In this document: piece by piece, positions 41,989 to 53,000 of the stretch | Layout of the letters: each line of letters begins with the position of its first letter | How positions within the stretch are numbered: the first letter of the stretch is position 1 | Source: Haematococcus lacustris | Taxonomy: Eukaryota > Chlorophyta > Chlorophyceae > Chlamydomonadales > Haematococcaceae | NCBI GenBank assembly: GCA_030144725.1 | Contig: JASKMD010000029.1 | Location: 2,340,613 to 2,404,612, forward strand | Reading direction: 5' to 3' | DNA: 64,000 bases | Translations under genes and position numbers: made by a program | The notes under the pieces: model-generated | Databases searched by the model: none | Told to the model about the DNA's origin: nothing | Seen by the model: the letters and a program-made list of their open reading frames with translations, nothing else

Positions 41989-44500
41989 TCACATGGCCAT
42001 GTCGACCATGGGCTCATCTGTGCATAGCCAATCATGGATGGATGCCATGTCGCACTGACCCCCCTCCTGAGGTCTGGGGGCTGTGGGGCTAGCAGCAACG
42101 GGCACCACCCCCTCAGCCGCCCTAGGGCTAGCCAGGGCCCACAGGGGCAGGAAGCCAGAGCCCTTGCCTCCTGGCCGCTGCCCCCGCCCCCCCGCCTTCT
42201 GCCACGCGGTGAAGGGCGTGCCCGCCGCATCCCATGCCTTGGGCAGGTGGCAGCTGAGCGTGTTCGCGTCCGCCAGTTGAGGGTCGAATGGGCTGAAGGG
42301 CAGCAGGCGGGGTAGGGAGGGAGTGTGGGAGGAGTTGGCTTGGACCGCTGTGGTAACCTCCGGCTGCTGCTGCTGGCTTCCGCTGGCCTGCAGGCCCTGA
42401 TGTGGCGTGTCGGCAGGAGGGCGGCCGGGCAGGTGGGACAGGGTGGGCTGCTCCTGCTCCCCACGGGCCGTGGAGGGGCCACGGGTGCGACACCCACCCC
42501 CTGTGTGGTCGGGGGCGCACAGGGGTGTGGCGGCAGGCAGAGCCACTGGCTGCGGACTGGCCCACATGCTGTCCATGGAGGCCGGGCAGCCCAGGCGAGG
42601 TGTGCCCTGCTCCACTGGCACCAGCTCCTGCGCCCCCTCAGGGCCATCGGGCAGGTCAGCTTCCTGCTCCCCCCACAGCTCATCACCCTCTAGCGGTTGA
42701 GGGGGTGGCTGGTCCACAGAGGCACTGCTGCTGACGGCAGGACGGGGGCGCTGGCTGGTGGACGGCAGGCACAGCAGTGGCATGGGCTTGGGCTGCGCGG
42801 ACGCGGCTGCCAAGGCAGTGTCTGGGGTGGGGTGGGGCGGGGCTTCAGCGCCTACTACTGTTGCGGATCGGGACATGCCTGGGACAGTGGTTGAGCTGTG
42901 GGGCAGGGGGCCGGCACCAGCGCCAGCCTGGCTGCTGGAGAGGCTGGGAGCTGCCCCGCTGCCCTCCCCTGCTGGCTGGTGGCCCAGAGCTTCCAGGGCA
43001 GCAGCTAACTCACGCGCACGCTTGAGGGCAGCAGCAGAGGCCTGCCACTCCGCCTCCAACTGCTGCTGCAGCAGCTCCCTTAGCCGCCCCTGCTGCCCAG
43101 CCAGCCCCACAGCTTCCTCTTCAGGTGCGGCTATGGCAGCGGGGGAGGGAGGGGCGTCTGGCTTCACGGGGGGCAGGCTGCTGCCCATAACCAGAACACC
43201 TGGTGCTGCTGATGTAGTGGCCACTGCTGCCTCGTGTGCCTTGTTGCCAGGTGTGGTTATCGACAGCAGCAGACTAGCAGGGAGGGTGGGCAGGATGGTA
43301 GCGGTGGTCGTGATGCAGGTGGGGGGGGACGAAGGCCGCGAAGCAGGACAGTGCGGCAAAGCTTTGACCCTCGACCCTGCAGCCTTTGCCGTACCACCAT
43401 CCACTGCGTCCATGTCCGGTTTGAGTTGCTGCTGCTGCTGCAAGATGGCGGTGTTCAGCATTGCAGCCATCCCTTCCTCTCCCACACTGGCCCCAGGAAG
43501 AGCTGGCAGTGCAGCAGGCGGGGAGGGCAGGCTGGGTGGGGTATTGCGTGGGGCTGGTGGCAAGTTGCACAAAGCTTCAGCACTGTGCTGCAGGTTGATC
43601 AGGCCATGTGGCCTGGCTCCTGCTTCTGCTGCCTCGCACTCCTGGGCCAGTGGAGCTGACTGGGTCTGTGCCAAGGGCGGCACAGGCGCGGCAGCAGATG
43701 GCGGCAGGGTGAGGCCCAGGGAGGTGGTGGCAGCTGGCAGCCCCCACAGCTGCGAGAGGTCTAGAGGCTGGGTGGGCCAGCTGCAGTTAGGCAACTGTCT
43801 AGAGAGCGACACATCAACAGCAGCAATGCCCGCGTCAGGCTGTGGCCAGGGTGGTAGGAGGTCGGCCAGGTTTACCACCTGCTGGGGCTGTGGCCGATCC
43901 TCAGCATCTGCCTTGCCAGGGAGCGTTGGCCAGCTGAGGGCGGCGGAGTGCAGCTGTGGGGCAGGCGGCAGGCCAGGCAGGTGACTGCTGCTGTTGCTGC
44001 GCTGCACGCTGGAGGCTCTGTGGGAGCGCTGAGCATGGTTGCCGAGCTCGGGCCCCCTGCCCTCTGACAGCCTGCGGGCTCGGCCCTGGTGCTTGGTGGG
44101 CCCTCTTGCCTGGCCCTGACAGGGCGGCATCCAAGTCATGGGGGGAGGTGGGGGAGGTGGCAGGCTGTCAGCCTCTTCCAGGGGCCCTGAGTCCAAGCCG
44201 CGCTTCAGGTTCAGGGCGAGGTGGGGGAAGACGGATACGCAAGGCGCGTCCCTCGGCTCCCTCTTGACCAGCTGCGCCATCGGCTGCACCCTACGGCTGT
44301 TGTTGAGACCGTTGACGGCTGGGGCGGCACCCGCACCGCTTGAGCTGCTGGGCTCAAACTGCAGCCCGGGACAGTCGGTGTCACCGTCGGCGGACAATGG
44401 CTCGGGCTCGAAATCGCCGAACTGGAAGGAGGGGGCTCCAGGAACCAGACGCTGCCGCTGGGATTTCTTCCAGCAGTGCCTGCAGGTGCCCCAGCGGGTG
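41989..44500 (-). CDS. Large low-complexity host protein, function unknown
   Basis: The minus-strand frame is open from above 44500 (acceptor CACCTGCAG near 44498, then HCWKKSQRQRLVPGAPSFQF) through ATG 44397 to a stop at 41989, over 830 codons. It is Pro/Ser/Ala-rich with one helical, coiled-coil-like part (GQQGRLRELLQQQLEAEWQA then LKRARELAAALEALG) about 460 residues after ATG 44397, and an acidic-hydrophobic end (MASIHDWLCTDEPMVDMAM). The composition suggests a nuclear regulatory protein, but I see no DNA-binding domain. Upstream exons may lie at 44820-45190. A piece of its 3' coding region is duplicated at 48236-48340 inside Fz-E. Confidence 0.5.
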
Positions 44501-44604
44501 AGCTGCTGCCTTGACAGACAGCACGACCAGTGTATGACATGCTGACCTTAGCCCTGTGCCTCGTGCTCCTGCTCATGATCACGCTGTTATGCAAGGTCAT
44601 CACC

Positions 44605-44665
44605 TTTGCCGGCTGTTTTTGGTACAGGTTCCGTCAAATCACGCATCTCCTAGTAGTAGTATATT
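44605..44665 (+). repeat. Dispersed short repeat, copy 2 of 3
   Basis: Landmarks GCCGGCTGTTTTTGGTAC and CGCATCTCCTAGTAGTAG, shared with 50805-50930. Confidence 0.45.
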
Positions 44666-44819
44666 GTTGATATACTGACATATTAATGAAGAAAGACTAA
44701 ATGAGATATACAGCATGGACTGGTAAGTTGGCAGAAGCATGGTAGCCAAGGTGACGGTGATGTTGGTTTGGAGCACGATGGCAGTGGCAGAGGAGGTAGC
44801 AGCACGCACCGCCTCAAGG

Positions 44820-45190
44820 CCGTTAGCTCGGGGCCAATGGCGTAGTTGGGATCCAGGTGCAGCTGCTCCAAGGCGTGCTGGATGGCGTCAAGATACTCCT
44901 GGGCACAGCAGTGCAGCCACCTGGGTGACCATACTGCCTACCTCTGGATGCCAGCTCCCAGCCCCCCGTGGGCCCAGCCGGACAAACATCTTCTCCCAGC
45001 TCACCCTTTGCCCCAGGCTAACTAGCAGAGCTGTCTGGTAGGCACTTGGCCCCAAGCACCTGTTGAAGAATTGCGTCCTTGTCTGGATGTGCAAGGATGA
45101 ACGCACGCAACTGTTGTAGTGATGCCAGCTTCCTGCACATGTGCACGTCAGCATCAGGGGCGGGCACTGATCAGACTCATCAGGGGGGCT
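44820..45190 (-). CDS. Possible minus-strand exons upstream of the 42-44 kb gene
   Basis: Two protein-like stretches: FNRCLGPSAYQTALLVSLGQ followed by WEKMFVRLGPRGAGSW (about 45065-44935), and YLDAIQHALEQLHLDPNYAI followed by GPELTALRR (44895-44822) with CCCAG acceptor and GTGCGT donor. Not recognised. Confidence 0.3.
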
Positions 45191-45195
45191 GCTCA

Positions 45196-45471
45196 ATGAG
45201 GACTGTCATGCTGAGGCAGCTCAAGGACTTCTGCAAGTTCTTCGCCAACCCAAACTTCAAGACATGCTACAACCAGCTGCAGCGGCGCCTTGTGCGCAAC
45301 CGCCACCCCATGCTCATGCCAGCCTTTGAGGACCCCAGCAACCAGGCGCTGCTGGCCAAGCTGCAGGAGCTGGGCAGCATCAACCTGGCGGGTTTCCGCA
45401 ACACCATCGACGCACACTCCATGCAGCTGGCGGTGGCCATGCAGCAGCACTACTCCAACCCAGGCAAGTAA
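45196..45471 (+). CDS. Hypothetical plus-strand exon
   Basis: MRTVMLRQLKDFCKFFANPN, then FKTCYNQLQRRLVRNRHPML and ALLAKLQELGSINLAGFRNT: a compact, non-repetitive, protein-like segment ending at a possible GC-type donor (CCAG/GCAAGT) or at TAA two codons on. No family recognised. It overlaps the end of the minus-strand candidate; only one is likely real. Confidence 0.35.
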   Translation: MRTVMLRQLKDFCKFFANPNFKTCYNQLQRRLVRNRHPMLMPAFEDPSNQALLAKLQELGSINLAGFRNTIDAHSMQLAVAMQQHYSNPGK

Positions 45472-45559
45472 TGGTGGTGACTAGACCCTAGACTTGGACC
45501 TGGACCTGACCTGACCTGACCAGACCTGACCTTATACCTGACCTGACCTGCGAGAGCAG

Positions 45560-46255
45560 CTACCATTTGCACAGCGGGAGGGTGGGGTGCTGATGCGGTG
45601 TTGCGTGCCTGCCGCAAGGTGGTGTGCAGGCCCAGGGGCACAGACCAGCTGCGGGGCAGGGTGGTGCTTGTGGATGAGCACCGCACCAGCCGGGTCAGCT
45701 CAGCAAGTAAATGGCCAGCAGCCCTGTGAGGAGGAGCTGGACAAACTCAGTGCCACAAGGCCTGCAGGCTGGAAGCCCCCAGCAGGGCAGGTGGAACAGC
45801 GCCTGGTGCGCCCAGCCTGGAGCCAGGAGCGTGGCCAGCCAGTGCGGGGCCTGATGTGGTGCCCTGTAGTGGCCCCCCGCAAGCCCCCACAGGCCCCACG
45901 CAGCAGCCAGGCAGCCACACAGCCAGCAGCCTCAGAGCCAGGGCCCAGCACTCCCCAGGCAGCCAAGCGCAGCAAGCCGGCAGCTGAGCCCACCAAGGGC
46001 AAGGGCAAGGGCAAGGCTGCCAAGGCTAATCCTGCCCCACAGGCAGGCAGGTGGCTGGACAGGGACTGCAATGCAGCATTGAACATGCAGCGCATTGGGG
46101 AGAGCAAGTGGCGCCCACTGGAGCTGTGCTACTGGCCAGACCAGGGAGGTCTGCCAGCTAAGGGCAAGGAGTACCCTGGCCTGGGCTACAAGCGGGTGCG
46201 AGACAAGCCCCCCAAGGCCCAGGAGCAGCAGCAGCAGCCTGCTGAGGCACAGTAA
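45560..46255 (+). pseudogene. Fanzor-like protein D, 5'-truncated with frameshift
   Basis: Contains the RuvC-II block (VVLVDEHRTSRVSSA) in one frame and, after a one-base insertion at about 45706 (GCAAGTAAATGG against GCAGTGAATGG in Fz-C), the rest in the other: VNGQQPCEEELDK through DRDCNAALNMQRIGESKW to the QQQQPAEAQ end. RuvC-I and N-terminal exons are missing; a (CTGAC)n-like tract at 45495-45550 replaces them. Confidence 0.8.
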
Positions 46256-46504
46256 TGTGTGTGTCCCCCCATCTGAGCTGTCATCAGCTTACAATTAGTG
46301 CATGTTTTGTCATGCCAACTCTACATCATAGCCCTCGGGTTAGGCAACAGTGTAGGTGGTAGGCGGGCTCATGTGCCATGTGCACTGGGTTTACTCCACA
46401 CAGCCCAATAACACTGTTTGAGTCGGGTCTAGTTAGTGGCTGCTAGTGGCTGCTAGTAGGTACTTCCGGCTCAAATGGAGGCCCTAGTGAGGGACAAGAG
46501 GGCT
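46256..46504 (+). other. Conserved 3' region of unit D
   Basis: Matches the 3' regions of B and C. The terminal stem is shortened: the left arm TTTGAGTCGGGTC is kept, but the right arm has lost its GAT, leaving CCGGCTCAAA, and one loop decamer is gone. Ends GACAAGAGGGCTG. I found no matching left duplication, consistent with 5' truncation or rearrangement. Confidence 0.6.
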
Positions 46505-47250
46505 GCTAGGCTGTAACCGAGACCTGGAACCTAGACATGGACAAGCAGAACGTTGTGTTCATGATCCCAGCAGGCTCGTGGGTACCCATGTGACTGACCT
46601 GTATGGCCACCTTTGACAGCCCACGTTCACACAAGCGTTCTTGAGCACAGCTGCGGAGACATTGAGTCGAACGGCGGCGGCATCTCGCGGAAGGTGCCAG
46701 ACCTGCGTCAGCGGCGACCGGGCCGGAGAGGGGCGCTCTGCTGACCCGGCTGGCGCAAGCGACTATGTGGAACAGGGTTAGCGGGTGCAGCACGCTCAGA
46801 GGACTACAATGCTGATATGGGCAGCCAATGGCGAACTCGTTCAACCTCGTTCTCACCTTTCGCAGCTCCGCTATCCCCAGGCGCGGGCCATTGACTCCAT
46901 TGCCTGCGTCCATACGGTTTGCTATGCGTAGGACGCGGTCAGGCGACCTGTATCCCGGCAAAATTGAGACGACTCAACGAACAAGTCGCCACAGCCGTGC
47001 CTATGCTTAGTTGGGTAACGGCGTAACAAATGAGGTTTGTCCGGAATGCACAGCTTTGAAAACTGGCATTGCTTTGAAAAATCGACATTCAGCAAAAACA
47101 CATATGCCAGGGCTCTTCTGCACTGAGATATGGAGCAACTGCCACTTGTTCTTGACTTTGATGATGTGCGCTTTGGTGTATATGTCAGTGCCTGGCGTTG
47201 CACCAGGCATGCATACAGCATCTCGCATTCCTCTTCTACCTGTGGTATCT
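46505..47250. other. Stretch with one possible minus-strand exon
   Basis: 46985-46862 (minus) reads YRSPDRVLRIANRMDAGNGV, then GPRLGIAELRK, before a GTGAGA donor; it could be a host exon. The remainder shows nothing supportable. Confidence 0.3.
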
Positions 47251-47487
47251 AGTATAGGGAAAGCAGGCCAACAAAACTTATTCAACAAGGAACAACATGT
47301 TGGACTGTGGGTAATCTCACTCAGCTACTACAAACATGTTGTAGCATCCTCGGTCGCACCCTTGATGACTACAAACTCCACATCGGTGGCACGTTCCATG
47401 GGCCGACCCCACGACCATTGGGCACCTCATCAAAACTAACAGCTTAATGCTTTGGAAGGCTGACAGCCTGTGTAAACATGCTAGGCC

Positions 47488-48190
47488 CTATGCATTGTTG
47501 CGGGCCCGGCCATCAATGCCCCGCCGGTATTCTGCAGCCCGGTGCAGCCTCTGCCTGACCTTGGGCAGCCGGTCATTGACCCGCTTGTAGTCCTGCTGGT
47601 ACTCCTTGCCAATGGGGGGCAGAGCCATCAGGCCCTCATAGCTGCACAGCTCCAGGGGGCGCTGTTTGCTCTCCCCAATGCGCTGGGAGTTGAGGCAGGG
47701 GTTGGTGTCCCGGTCCAGCCACCTGCCCGATGAGGGGGCCTGGGGTCGTGGCACTGGGCCAGGTGGGGCCTGGGCAGGGGGCTGGTCCTGGGCTGGGGGA
47801 GGGGGTGGGGGGTCCTGGGCAGGGGCAGGGGGTGGGGGGTCCTGGGCAAGGGGAGGGGGAGGGGGGTTTGGCGGCACCTCATGGCACCACTTCAGGCCCC
47901 GCACACACTTAGCATGCCGCTGGCTCCAGGCTGGGCGCAACAGCCACTGGTTGACCTGGCCTGCTGCAGGTACCCAGTCTGCTGGCCTCGGCCGGTCATC
48001 TGGCAGGTGCAGCTCACAAGGCTGGCGGGCGTGCACAGACGAGCTGACACGGCTGGTGCGGAACTCATCCACGATCACCAACCTGTCAGGTCTGGGATCT
48101 GTGCTGGGCCTGCTGGGCTGCTGCACCACCCTGCGGAGCCCTGCACGCACCGCCCCCGCCTTCCACCCACCCTGGCTGAAGTTGCCTGCT
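47488..48190 (-). pseudogene. Fanzor-like protein E: RuvC-II and RuvC-III part
   Basis: The frame contains GGWKAGAVRAGLRRVV, RuvC-II LVIVDEFRTSRVSS, WLLRPAWSQRHAKCVRGLKW, a PPP-rich linker, and RuvC-III LDRDTNPCLNSQRIGESKQR (NPCLN instead of NAALN), ending RRGIDGRARNNA. A TGA at 48190-48188 interrupts the block aligned to VVFFGAA of Fz-C (AVFL-stop-AGN), so a full product is not expected unless splicing avoids it. Confidence 0.8.
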
Positions 48191-48235
48191 CATAGGAACA
48201 CAGCCACACCCCTCTCCTGGTGGTAGTGTCGCACT

Positions 48236-48340
48236 GACGCACTGACCCCCCCCCTGAGGTCTGGGGGCTGTGGGGCTAGCAGCAACGGGCACCACCCCCT
48301 CAGCCGCAGTTGAGGGTCGAATGGGCTGAAAGGCAGCAGG
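48236..48340 (+). repeat. Copied fragment of the 42-kb gene inside unit E
   Basis: Matches 42055-42121 joined directly to about 42275-42315, same orientation. The joined reading skips about 153 bases of the source ORF; the junction does not follow GT-AG, so this is a deletion or template jump rather than a spliced copy. Confidence 0.6.
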
Positions 48341-49080
48341 CGGGGTCGGGTCGGGTCGGGTCGGGTCTTCTTGCAGAAGCTCCCTATGACACACTCCTGG
48401 GCATGATACAACGCCAACCGCTGCCGGCGCCAGCGTGGCTTGAGGTACTCCTCCCACAGCGGGTCCCAGGTGGCCTTGAGGGCCAGGATGTGGGCTTGGA
48501 GGCTGTCCAGGGTGGTGCCAGCTGGGGTGGCAGCTGCCAGCTGCAGCAGCTGTGGCTGGATGGCAGCTGACCAGCGGGCTGTGTCCTGCTTGGCTTTGGT
48601 AAGCCCGCTCTCATGCTTCAGCTGCCCCTTGGTCAGCTCCCACTCCCACTGCCTGAGTACCTGACCTGTGGCTGGGTCCCGCTGTGCATGCGCTGCCTTG
48701 ATGGCCTGGGTGACGCCTGGGTCCACCCCAACTGCTATGTGGGTGGCTGCGCTGAAGTCACTGGTGGCTGTGAGCTCACGCCCTATGCCAGGCGGCTCCA
48801 CTGGCTCCTTGATTACCTGGTTGCGCACAAAGTGCACACTGATGCTGACCCCATCAGTCTCTACCCTGCGCGCAAAGTCCCTCCCGCTGTTTTGCAGCTG
48901 GCTGTACTGGATGAACTTCTGCCAATGCGGCAGGCTGTCCGCCTCAACCTGGGACCTTGTGAGGGTGGTCATGCCCAGGTCGGTCAGCACCCCATGCAGT
49001 ACCCTGTCATCGATGGATGAACTTCTGCCGATGGGGCAGGCTGTCTGCCATAAGCTGGGGCCTCTCTCTTCTTTTAGGCG
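48341..49080 (-). pseudogene. Fanzor-like protein E: RuvC-I part
   Basis: Minus-strand frame: DDRVLHGVLTDLGMTTLTRS, ARRVETDGVSISVHFVRNQV (the TDGV strand absent from Fz-C), RuvC-I HIAVGVDPGVTQAIKAAHAQ, and LALYHAQECVIGSFCKK. It then runs into (CGGGT)n and a copied fragment of another gene instead of the expected GT donor. N-terminal exons are missing; the start is masked by TTCAGG repeats. Confidence 0.8.
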
Positions 49081-49160
49081 CTTCAGGTTCAGGTTCAGGT
49101 TCAGGTTCAGGTTCAGGTTCAGGTTCAGGTTCAGGCGCTTCAGGTTCAGGCGCTTCAGTA
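49078..49160 (+). repeat. TTCAGG hexamer array
   Basis: About ten TTCAGG units with GCGCTTCAGG variants, at the 5' boundary of unit E. A simple repeat, not a CRISPR array. Confidence 0.85.
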
Positions 49161-49212
49161 TAGGGAAAGCAGCCCTAGTAGCGCGACGGCTGTAAACACA
49201 CACAGCCAAGGG

Positions 49213-49674
49213 AGGGGAAGGATGTGCGGGGCCTGAAGTGGTGCCATGAGGTGCCGCCCAACCCCCCTCCCCGTTTCCCTCCCCCAGCTCAGCACCCACC
49301 TGCCCAGGGCCCCCCTGCCCCTGCCCAGGACCCCTCCCCCCTCCCCCAGCCCAGGAGCCACCCTCACCAGCCCAGGACCATCCCCCTGCCCAACCCCCAC
49401 CTGGCCCAGTGCAAAGACCCCAGGCCCCCCCTGGGGGCAGGTAGCTGGACCGGGACACCAACGGGTGCCTGAACTTCCAACGCATTGGGGAGAGCAAGCA
49501 GCGCCCCCTGGAGCTGTGCAGCTATGAGGGCCTGAAGGCTCTGCCCCCCATTGGCAAGGAGTACCAGCAGGGCTACAAGCGGGTCAATGACCGGCTGCCC
49601 AAGGTCAAGCAGCGGCTGCACCGGGCTGCGGAATACCGCCGAGGCATTGATGGCCGGGCCCGCAACAATGCATA
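49213..49674 (+). pseudogene. Fanzor-like protein E' C-terminal fragment
   Basis: Plus-strand mirror of E. RGLKWCHEVPPNPP, a Pro-rich linker, then after a frame change SWLDRDTNGCLNFQRIGESK, LCSYEGLKALPPIGKEYQ and the same RRGIDGRARNNA end. It stands in tail-out inverted arrangement with E. RuvC-I and RuvC-II are absent. Confidence 0.75.
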
Positions 49675-49895
49675 GGGCCTAGCATGTTTACACAGGCTGT
49701 TAGCCTTACACAGGCTGTTAGTTTTGATGAGGTGCCCAGTGGTCAAGGGGGATTAGCCCCAGGAAAGAGTGCCACCGGTGTGGGGTTTGCAGTCATCAAG
49801 GGTGCGACCGAGGATGCTACAACATGTTTGTAGTAGCTGAGTAAGATTACTCACAGTCCAAGATGTTGTTCTTTGTTGAATAAGTTTTGTTGGCC
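49675..49895 (+). other. Subfamily-3 3' region of E'
   Basis: Matches 47267-47487 (reversed), 35201-35402 and 1860-2030. The hairpin CTACAA-CATGT-TTGTAG lies at about 49819-49835. Ends GTTGAATAAGTTTTGTTGGCCTG-like. A 22-base insertion (near 49745) distinguishes it. Confidence 0.6.
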
Positions 49896-50002
49896 TGTGC
49901 TGTTTAGGTGTGCAGAGGTGTTTTGAGGACTGACATGACGGTGTTAAGGGCGATGCCCCACAGGTTTTCATCTTGGCTCATCTGCTGAGCTGAGACGAGT
50001 GT

Positions 50003-53000
50003 ATGTTGTCTGGCCGATCGGCCCAACGTGTAGCCTCCTTTGCACGAACGGGCGAAAAGTTGATGGCAACCGAGCGCCATAAGCCATCTCAAGGCGACTT
50101 GGTGCAAGCAGTGCTGCTGCGAAGCGCGGAGCCCCTCATTGACATCGGCGCTAACCTTGGAGACCCTTCTTTTGATAAGGTGCGGCTCAGGGTGGGCAGC
50201 AGTGGCAGGTGAGGCTACGTGGGCAGCTCAACTGGGCGCCACTCCACCTCCCCTGCTCGCTGAAGATTGAGCGCTAGATTTCAGTCCCGGTCTAGCCACT
50301 TGCGTGGGTTTGGTGCTGGAGGGTTAGCTCAGCTGCCTTGCCCTAGCCTAAGTGCACTGTGTGGGGAAATGTAGGCTGACGCCCTACATGGGCCACATGC
50401 CTGCCTTGGGTTAGGGGCAGCTGGTGGCACTGCACCAGGGGTATGACATGAGGCCATGCACAGGCATTCAATCTGCCAGGCCAAGGAATGCTGCCGAAGC
50501 CAGACCAGCCAGGTAGGTGGGTAGACAGGGACTGCACTGCAGCGCTGAACATGCAAAGCATTGGGAAGAGCAAGTGGCACCCTCTGGAGCTGTGCTGCTG
50601 GCCAACCCAGGCTTCTCTTCCTGCTAAGGGCTAGGAGCACCTAGGCCTGGGCTGCAAGCTGCTACAAGACCCGAGCGCCCAAGGCCCAGCCCCAGCCCCC
50701 GCAGCCTGTAGCACAGTAGCACACTAGGCAATGCTTCAGCTGTTGCTTACATCAGAGCATGTGTTTCATGCCAACACCCATCGCCCCACCCTCTTGAGGG
50801 GGTGAGGGTAGGAAGTTGGGTATTGGTGCCGGCTGTTTTAAGTGTAGGTACCGACAGTTCGTATTTTAGACAACGCATCTCCTAGTAGTAGGGGACTTAT
50901 GCGCTGTATTACAGTAGTCATTTTTCAATTGTATCACAGTCATGTTCAAGCTGTGCCAGCTTACATTAGTGCAGTTGTCATGCCAAACTGTCCATTCGCC
51001 CCTTAACACAGCAGCACATGCAGAAGAGCAGGGGGTGGTCCCTGCGGGCTCAGGGACACTAGTACAGTGCCACCAGCTGGATGTGGCAGCTTAGCACACC
51101 AGGCACCCCACCACACCACTGCGCCGTCCACCGTCAGTCAGCACACCAGGCACCTGGCATACATTAGTACAGGGTGCTACACTCCTCTTACATAGTGCTG
51201 ACATACATGCTGCTAACATGCAGAAGAGTGCTGCAGAGTGCTGCACCCCTCTGATATCCTCATAGAGGCGTCTTGGCTGCTGCTTTTTGCACTGAAGAGC
51301 TCTATTCGCATGCTTCAACCACACCCTTTCGGCGGTACTGGGCCGCTTCCTCGGAGGCATTGCGCCACTAGGCTCATACCTGCTCATACTATTTATACCC
51401 GTGTGTCACTCACTCGTGCACCTCCAAAGGGCACCTCCAAAAGGGCTGACTAGTGTCACTTTGCAGCAGCCGGGTGCCCATGTCGGCGCCTGATGTACAG
51501 GACATGGACGCGGTGATCCAGCGAGCGCGTAACGCCAATGTGGCGAGCATGATTGTGACCGGCACCTGCAGCAAAACCTGCTCCAAGGCCCAGCGCCTGT
51601 GTGAACAGAGCAGCCACCCTCTCTACTTCACAGCCGGGGTGCACCCCCACAATGCCAAAGAGTGCCATGACCTGTGAGTCAGCAGCCAGGCTTGACAGCA
51701 GGAGTGCCACTTAGCTCATGCTGACCAGCAGCTGGTGTAAGGGGACCATGACCTGGGAATGAACAGCTAGTGGGGATGGCGCCCAGCCTGCATCATCGCA
51801 GGCATGACAGCCCTAGCTGTGCTGGTGCTTGGGATCAGCAAGGGCATACCCCAGCCCCAACCATGACGCGACCCCTGGCGCAGCAGCACTGCAAAGCTGC
51901 AGGTTGGGCTCCATGTGCTGTCACTGCTGCTGCTCCTGCTGCTCCTGCTGCTGCTGCTGCTGCACGGTGGGAAGTGGAAGCACATGCATAGTGGGGCATG
52001 GCAGCTGGGTTGCCTAGCCCGCATGGCTAGCCATTGCAAGCCTCCTGCTGCAGCGGTATCCCAGGCGCCCTCTCCTCCCCTATGCCCTCGTAGGTCCTCA
52101 CCGGCTGCACCTGCATGGTTGTGGCAGTGAGCAGGTGCCTGCTGACTGCCCTGCCTACCTGCCCTTGTCCAACACCCGGTTGCAGGACCCTAGCCGAGCT
52201 GCGGAGGTTTGCTTCTCATGCCAAATGTGTGGCCATCGGTGCGCTGGTCACCCTGACCCCCATGCCCATCCCCTGCTCTTGCCCTGGGCCGCTTGCTGTC
52301 AGCTGCCTCCTGCCCGGTGCTGCCCAGGTTTGAGACGGCACTGCACCTGCAGTCTCAGGGACACTAAGAGGGATGGAAAGCTTACACCACCATGCACCAT
52401 GATGCCATGTGCTTTGCATTTGCTCATGCTGGTCATGCAGCTGCTTACACTGTGTGTGAGGTCTTGCTTGGTGGGGGCTGGCAGGGTCGCCCAGGCACAA
52501 CTGCTGTCCCTCACTGTGCTGCAGCCCTTTTACCCAAGTGGCTGTGCATCTTGGCCACAGCAGTATGCATCCTCTAGGCCAGAGCAGGGCCCACTGGCAG
52601 AAGGCAGACTTGTCAGCTACAAGCCTTGTTAGCGACACCTTCCTCTGACCCAGCTGCCTGCTGGCACCTTGCCAGTGCGTTTTCTCCCCACCAGCCTTGC
52701 ATGGTACCATCTAAGTGATACGAGGCCACCCCTCCACACATGGCACAGCCCAGTGCAGCTGCATTGACCCCTGCTACCACATTGCTCACATCAAATGAAG
52801 GCTATCACTGAGTGGTGCCACAGGATCGTTCAGGCACATTCACCAGAACACCTGCCACAGACAGGGTCAGCTGCCAGGGATGGGTGCGCTGCATGAGGAT
52901 GATCCACTACGTCAGCTCCACATGGCTTGGCAGCGCAGTATGCGCTCAGCCACTCCCAGGCAACTGATCCCTCCACACCGCCCCGCCTGGGCTCAGATTT

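Larger units (their letters stand above)
47267..49156 (-). mobile_element. Fanzor unit E (subfamily 3) with target duplication
   Basis: AGTATAGGGAAAGCAG occurs at 47251-47266 and 49157-49172. In minus orientation the unit begins with TTCAGG-type hexamers, carries the RuvC-I exon, a disrupted middle and the RuvC-II/III exon, and ends with the subfamily-3 3' region and GGCCTG. The left duplication is preceded by GGG and opens CTG, so again xCTG is shared by target and 3' terminus. Confidence 0.75.

Noticed and set aside
42034..43984. Plus-strand ORFs up to 408 codons opposite the 42-44 kb gene
   Set aside because: Composition is what the complement of a Pro/Ser/Ala-rich frame gives; no splice signals or recognisable domain.
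41989..44500. A heat-shock-factor or bZIP transcription factor
   Set aside because: There is a short coiled coil and an acidic end, but no HSF or basic DNA-binding domain in the visible frame.
49078..49160. TTCAGG array as a CRISPR-like array
   Set aside because: Units are contiguous hexamers without spacers; a simple repeat in a eukaryotic genome.
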